Under the pieces are notes generated by a model, which did no database searches, was not told the DNA's origin, and saw only the letters and a program-made list of their open reading frames with translations. The position numbers were made by a program, and so were the translations under genes. From UMGS1696 sp964430105 (GTDB lineage: Bacteria > Bacillota > Clostridia > Oscillospirales > CAG-272), in NCBI GenBank assembly GCA_964430105.1, contig CAYSEF010000011.1, forward strand, positions 1 to 47,190: a DNA stretch of 47,190 nucleotides, written 5' to 3'. The first letter of the stretch is position 1, and each line of letters opens with the position of its first letter. Shown piece after piece: positions 43,431 through 47,190 of the stretch.

Positions 43431-44375
43431 ATGAAATGGAAAGACAAGATACTACCGTCATACGAAATAAGAAAATCAGCTAAGCAAAAATCTGATTTTA
43501 TAGATATGTTAAAAGAAAACTACGGAGAACAGCTACATATCGAAGAATCAAAAGCTTTTGTAAAATCACGGAATATAGTTCTCGGTAATGCTGATAAAGC
43601 AAAGGTTATATTTACAGCACATTATGATACCTGTGCAGTATTGCCTTTTCCCAATTTCATTACTCCAAAAAATTTGCCGGTATTTGTTCTGTATCAGCTT
43701 CTTCTAACCGTTGCTCTCCTTGTGCCTGCCTTCATAGCAGTTATACTGGTTGCTACATTGATCTCAAATTTGAATCAAAATGAAGAAGTCGGACTTATTC
43801 TGTCTGAGCTTACAATGTTTGCTGTTATTGGATTTGAGCTGTGGTGGATGCTTGCAGGACCTGAGAATAAGCATACCGCTAACGATAACACCTCCGGAGT
43901 TGTTGCTGTGCTTACTCTTGCCGATAGACTCGGATTTGACGATTATGCATATATTTTGTTTGATAATGAAGAAAAAGGTCTCCTCGGCTCGGCTTCTTAC
44001 GCAAAGGCTCATCCCGATATAAGAAATAACACGCTTGTCGTAAATTTCGACTGCGTTTCTGATGGCGATAATATTCTTATGTCGTTCTCGAAAAATGCAA
44101 TGAAAACCGATGTGTATAAGCGAGTTTCAGAAAAAGCTGACAGTGTTATGCTTCAGTACGGAAAAAATCCCGTCGTTACTACTGCTTCAACTACAATATA
44201 TCCCTCGGATCAGCAGGCATTCAAGAATTCAGTTGCAGTAGCATCACTTAATAAAGCAAAATTTGTCGGACTTTATATGGATAAAATACATACCTCAAAG
44301 GATATAGTCTTTATGGAGGATAATATTAACGCACTGACGGATATGTTTTCGGTGACAGTGAGTGAGAATATTTGA
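43431..44375 (+). CDS. M28 family peptidase with inserted membrane segment
   Basis: The 314-aa protein has all M28 zinc-peptidase ligands in order: His64 and Asp66 (TAHYDT), Asp152 (NDNTSG), Glu180/Glu181 (DNEEKG), Asp207 (NFDCVSDG) and His287 (DKIHTS). Between the first and second ligand lie about 60 hydrophobic residues forming two or three membrane helices (about 83-112 and 121-142), which is unusual for M28. The start is the ATG at 43431 with AGGAG 8 nt upstream; the longer frame to 43386 begins inside the terminator. Substrate unknown, probably peptides. Confidence 0.85.
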   Translation: MKWKDKILPSYEIRKSAKQKSDFIDMLKENYGEQLHIEESKAFVKSRNIVLGNADKAKVIFTAHYDTCAVLPFPNFITPKNLPVFVLYQLLLTVALLVPAFIAVILVATLISNLNQNEEVGLILSELTMFAVIGFELWWMLAGPENKHTANDNTSGVVAVLTLADRLGFDDYAYILFDNEEKGLLGSASYAKAHPDIRNNTLVVNFDCVSDGDNILMSFSKNAMKTDVYKRVSEKADSVMLQYGKNPVVTTASTTIYPSDQQAFKNSVAVASLNKAKFVGLYMDKIHTSKDIVFMEDNINALTDMFSVTVSENI

Positions 44376-44404
44376 CTGCATTACGGAATATTTCCACTAT
44401 GTCC

Positions 44405-44433
44405 TTGACAATCGCTGTGGTATTTTGTAAAAT
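44405..44433 (+). promoter_or_regulatory. Promoter of the DUF3048 gene
   Basis: TTGACA (44405-44410) and TAAAAT (44428-44433) with a 17-bp spacer. Confidence 0.75.
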
Positions 44434-44481
44434 AGTATTAGTGCGCATTTGCGGAAAAATTTACATAAAACGGATGACATT

Positions 44482-45774
44482 ATGAAAAACATAACAAAAA
44501 GAATGTTTTCGCTGCTGCTTTCTGCACTCCTTCTTTGCGGAACTGTCGGATGTGGCGAAAATACAAGCGAACCGGAATCTTCAAAGGAAACCGAAACTTT
44601 AATTTCAGAGTCAAAAGAAACAGAAACCGAAACAGAGCCTGAAACAGAAACCGAAACGGAAACAGAGGTCGAAACAGAGGAGGAAACTGAAGTAACTTTG
44701 CCGAATGAAGCAGAGCTTGTTGAGGATCCCGACTCCGATATTAAAGGCTATTCAAGCGACCCATATGATGATAGCAAGAAAAATGAGATAACAGCCGAAA
44801 GTGAAGTGGAAGAAACCGAGCCTTCGCGTATTTTTAATTATCTCAACGGAACTACTACTACCGAAGAAGAACGTGATAAAAGACCTGTTGCTATAATGGT
44901 TAATAATATCAAGAACAGTCTTCCGCAGGCAGGTATCACTGAGGGCGATATTTATTATGAATGTGCGGCTGAGGGTGGTATTACACGAATTATGATGCTT
45001 GTGTCTGATTATGAAAATCTTGGTACAGTTGGCTCTATTCGCTCCTCAAGAGATTACTTCGTTGACTTTATTGAAAGCCATGATGCTATATATGTTCATG
45101 CAGGCGGAAGTAATCAGGCGTATGATAAGATACTCGGCAGAGGAATAAACAACCTTGATGGAGTAAATATGTATCTTCCCACGACATTCTGGAGAGATCA
45201 GACAAGAATGTACAACATGGGCTATGAACATAGCTTGATGACAAGTGGTCAGGCGATAATGGAAGGTATTGAATACAAGAAATATCGTACAGAGCTTGAC
45301 GAAAATCAGGTTCCGATGTTCAATTTCTATGATGAAGAAACTGATAATAAACTTGTTGGAAGTCCTGCATCACACATTCATATGCAGTCAACTGCTATAC
45401 AGACTGTTGATTTTGTGTATAATGAGGAAACCGGTGAGTATCTGCGTTACCAGTATAACGGAATGCCACACGTCGATGCTACAACAGGCGAACAGCTTTC
45501 TGTTAAAAATGTGCTGATACTGTTTACGGATATCTCACTCATTCCCGGAGATACCGCAGGCAGACTTGCAGTTGGTACTGTAGGAAGCGGACAGGGATAT
45601 TATATAACTAATGGCAAGCGTAAGGTCGTAAACTGGTCAAGAGAGGATCAGACCTCGACAATGCACATAGAATACCGTAACGGCGATGAGCTTATACTGA
45701 ATTCAGGTAAGACATTTATATGTGTTGTCGATAATTCGGTTGCAAAGAAGATCGATTTTGAATTTGAATGGTAA
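44482..45774 (+). CDS. DUF3048 (YerB-like) lipoprotein
   Basis: The 430-aa protein has a signal peptide and a lipobox-like TVGC with Cys24. A spacer rich in Glu and Thr (about 34-71) links it to the DUF3048 core, seen in RPVAIMVNNIKNSLPQAGITEGDIYYECAAEGGITRIM and GSIRSSRDYFVDFIE, with the C-terminal domain in HMQSTAIQTVDFVYNEETGEYLRYQYNGMPH. Bacillus YerB is the best-known member; the function is not established. I choose the ATG at 44482 because the signal peptide starts there; the ATG at 44449 adds residues unlike a signal peptide. Confidence 0.88.
   Translation: MKNITKRMFSLLLSALLLCGTVGCGENTSEPESSKETETLISESKETETETEPETETETETEVETEEETEVTLPNEAELVEDPDSDIKGYSSDPYDDSKKNEITAESEVEETEPSRIFNYLNGTTTTEEERDKRPVAIMVNNIKNSLPQAGITEGDIYYECAAEGGITRIMMLVSDYENLGTVGSIRSSRDYFVDFIESHDAIYVHAGGSNQAYDKILGRGINNLDGVNMYLPTTFWRDQTRMYNMGYEHSLMTSGQAIMEGIEYKKYRTELDENQVPMFNFYDEETDNKLVGSPASHIHMQSTAIQTVDFVYNEETGEYLRYQYNGMPHVDATTGEQLSVKNVLILFTDISLIPGDTAGRLAVGTVGSGQGYYITNGKRKVVNWSREDQTSTMHIEYRNGDELILNSGKTFICVVDNSVAKKIDFEFEW
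44581..44694 (+). repeat. Glu-Thr dipeptide repeat coding region
   Basis: GAAAC(A/C)GA-type units encode runs such as ETETEPETETETETE in the DUF3048 lipoprotein. It likely forms an extended stalk through the cell wall, and the short repeats may vary in number between strains. Confidence 0.8.
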
Positions 45775-45873
45775 AAAATCACATTGCCAATGCATTTGTC
45801 TTGTGTTATGTAAGTACATGAGATGAAATTTCAAAAATAATCGAAAAAACCTGAAAAAACTTTTGAAAAGCTA

Positions 45874-45902
45874 TTGACAAATCGCAGGAGAAGTGATATA
45901 AT
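45874..45902 (+). promoter_or_regulatory. Promoter of tRNA-Thr
   Basis: TTGACA (45874-45879) and TATAAT (45897-45902) with a 17-bp spacer, about 60 bp before the tRNA. Confidence 0.85.
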
Positions 45903-45965
45903 ATAACACGTTGAGGGCAAAACCCCAATCGGTGAGAAATTTCGCTTGAAATTCTCCTGCAAAAT

Positions 45966-46038
45966 GCTAATATGGCTCAGTTGGTAGAGCACATCCTTGG
46001 TAAGGATGAGGTCCCCGGTTCGAATCCGGGTATTAGCT
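45966..46038 (+). tRNA. tRNA-Thr(GGT)
   Basis: The 73-nt sequence has acceptor GCTAATA/TATTAGC, D-stem GCTC/GAGC, anticodon stem CATCC/GGATG with loop TTGGTAA (anticodon GGT, reading ACU/ACC) and T-arm CCCGGTTCGAATCCGGG. CCA is not encoded. It is a single-tRNA unit with its own promoter and terminator. Confidence 0.95.
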
Positions 46039-46047
46039 TGAAAAGAC

Positions 46048-46077
46048 GGCATCTGTTTCGGCAGGTGCCATTTTCAT
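46048..46077 (+). terminator. Terminator of tRNA-Thr
   Basis: GGCATCTG (46048-46055) pairs with CAGGTGCC (46062-46069), followed by ATTTTCATTTC. Confidence 0.8.
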
Positions 46078-46104
46078 TTCTATACGATTTCGTACAGTTT
46101 TATC

Positions 46105-46181
46105 AAAAAATCCCGCCCACTTTGAGCAGATCAATATCTTTCGGTTAATTGATCGCTTCGGAGTGAGGCGGGATTTTTTTT
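46105..46181. terminator. Long terminator hairpin after the TRIC gene
   Basis: AAAAAATCCCGCC pairs with GGCGGGATTTTTT, with CAC/GTG and an inner GATCAAT/ATTGATC arm. It can end the minus-strand gene at 46180 and act as a back-up for tRNA-Thr on the plus strand. Confidence 0.88.
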
Positions 46182-46860
46182 ATTTCTTGTTTTCTTCATC
46201 TTCAGATATTGGAACGTGCGGTAAATTCCATTTGAAGGTTGCTGCGAGAAAACGAAGTATTATTACAGTGCAGGTGCCGGCAAGCATTGCGATGATACGT
46301 CCTGTTTGATGCCACATTAGTATGCAGACCATGCTTCCGCAAATACACGCACTGGCATAAAAATGCTTTACGAATATGTATGGCGACTTTTGTAGCATTA
46401 CATCACGCAGAATTCCTCCTCCAACGCCTGTTATTGTGCCAACAAAGCAGAGCAGGAGATAATTATAATCATCGGATAACTCAAATGCAGTGGCAACTCC
46501 GACTACAGTGAATATCGCAAGACCTATCGAGTCAAGCCAAAACATTATCGAATCAGCTATTTTGGATTTAATATGTGTAGCTGTTGTGTGTTTTTTTGCG
46601 TTGTGATATTCGATGATAAAGGTCAGAAGTGCACAGCTTGCTGAAATTATCGCATATATCGGTCGCTCAAAACTTTTCGGCGGATGTATTCCCAAAAATA
46701 AATCTCGGATTATACCACCACCGATTGCGGTCGTAACACCGATCATAATTACGCCGAACACATCAAGCTTTTTTCTTATGGCAGCCATTGCGCCTGATAT
46801 CCCAAAGGATGTAATACTGATCACTTCAATGATGAAAACGAATGTATCAAAAGTGTTCAT
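46180..46860 (-). CDS. Trimeric intracellular cation channel (TRIC/UPF0126) family protein
   Basis: The 226-aa protein has about seven helices in two repeated halves, each with a glycine-rich motif: AIGGGIIRDLFLGIHPP and GVGGGILRDVMLQKSPYIF. These repeats are the UPF0126/TRIC signature; bacterial members form K+-permeable trimers, and some relatives transport glycine. I choose the ATG at 46860 with AGAGG about 6 nt upstream; the longer frame to 46923 adds a hydrophilic leader overlapping the promoter region. Confidence 0.9.
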   Translation of the reverse strand: MNTFDTFVFIIEVISITSFGISGAMAAIRKKLDVFGVIMIGVTTAIGGGIIRDLFLGIHPPKSFERPIYAIISASCALLTFIIEYHNAKKHTTATHIKSKIADSIMFWLDSIGLAIFTVVGVATAFELSDDYNYLLLCFVGTITGVGGGILRDVMLQKSPYIFVKHFYASACICGSMVCILMWHQTGRIIAMLAGTCTVIILRFLAATFKWNLPHVPISEDEENKK

Positions 46861-46932
46861 CGAAAACCTCTTATGTTTTTCAGTGTTTATTTGTGGAGAT
46901 AACTGATTCCAACATTTTTTCACTGTACACCA

Positions 46933-46961
46933 ATTCTATCATTGTGTGCGTTTTTTGTCAA
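46933..46961 (-). promoter_or_regulatory. Promoter of the TRIC-family gene
   Basis: TTGACA (46956-46961) and TAGAAT (46933-46938) with a 17-bp spacer on the minus strand. Confidence 0.75.
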
Positions 46962-47113
46962 TCAGCGTGTTCAACAAAATCACCGGATATAGAATGAGAC
47001 TTGAATAGTGATATAGGAATAAACAATATCACATAATCGAATTATTCTTCGATAACTATATTTTTTATTTCGCAATGATCTGCAAAAATTATAATATTTT
47101 TTTGAAAAACCTC

Positions 47114-47141
47114 TTGACAAAACTAAGATTTATGGTATAAT
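47114..47141 (+). promoter_or_regulatory. Promoter of a gene starting beyond the right edge
   Basis: TTGACA (47114-47119) and TATAAT (47136-47141) with a 16-bp spacer, then an AGAGGA ribosome binding site at the last bases of the window. The stretch 46962-47113 holds no gene that I can see. Confidence 0.75.
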
Positions 47142-47190
47142 GTAATCACAGTTAATGATACACAATCTCAATAAGCAACACAGAGGAAAC

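Noticed and set aside
45831..46052. A 73-codon minus-strand frame
   Set aside because: It is antisense to tRNA-Thr and its promoter.
1..47190. CRISPR array, prophage, IS element or attachment site
   Set aside because: No regularly spaced repeats, transposase or integrase frames, or phage structural genes are visible on either strand.

Overview
The window looks like the chromosome of a moderately low-GC Firmicute of class Clostridia, most likely an Oscillospiraceae/Ruminococcus-type anaerobe. The support is: the Firmicutes order miaB-ricA(ymcA)-mutS-mutL, strong AGGAG-type ribosome binding sites, TTGACA/TATAAT promoters with 16-18 bp spacers, tRNA genes without encoded CCA, a fused chorismate mutase/prephenate dehydratase, an archaeal-type ApgM and a YerB-like DUF3048 lipoprotein. 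I see no phage, insertion sequence or CRISPR array; most of the window is core genome.

Layout. (1) 1-371 (+): 3' end of a linear amide C-N hydrolase. (2) 443-11669 (-): one long probable operon read from a promoter at 11766-11794, in the order NusG-II protein, Gx membrane protein, ApbE, MiaB, RicA, MutS, MutL, Tgt, PheA. (3) 11930-12385 (-): two identical tRNA-Leu(GAG) transcription units. (4) 12418-16504 (-): a small membrane protein, a 38-codon ORF inside a folded 92-bp element, and tig-clpP-clpX behind a long leader. (5) 16552-23751 (-): apgM, lepB, rbgA, rnhB, yraN, a dipeptidase, thrC and a phosphoesterase. (6) 23851-24358 (+): rpsT alone. (7) 24386-26920 (-): mreB and a MATE pump. (8) 27042-34148 (+): a Gld-type ABC exporter with GldG and DUF4340 partners, then proA, proC and a 58-aa protein. 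(9) 34158-39300 (-): potA-potB-potC-comF-potD behind a leader of about 375 nt. (10) 39486-46077 (+): a divergent Tet(M)-like GTPase, asnS, a small membrane protein, a membrane-spanning M28 peptidase, a DUF3048 lipoprotein and tRNA-Thr(GGT). (11) 46105-46961 (-): a TRIC/UPF0126 channel protein. A promoter and ribosome binding site at the right edge serve a gene beyond the window.

Functional themes are translation and RNA modification (tgt, miaB, rpsT, asnS, rbgA, tRNAs), DNA repair (mutS, mutL, rnhB), protein quality control (tig, clpP, clpX), amino-acid synthesis (pheA, thrC, proA, proC, perhaps apgM as homoserine kinase), polyamine uptake, cell shape and secretion.

I found no complete new defence or mobile system. 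The items most worth following up are the structured leader before the polyamine operon, the folded element/zinc-knuckle ORF after clpX, the Tet(M)-like factor lacking the drug-displacing loop, the RbgA with an altered G4 motif, the ApgM-type enzyme near thrC, and comF embedded in the pot operon.
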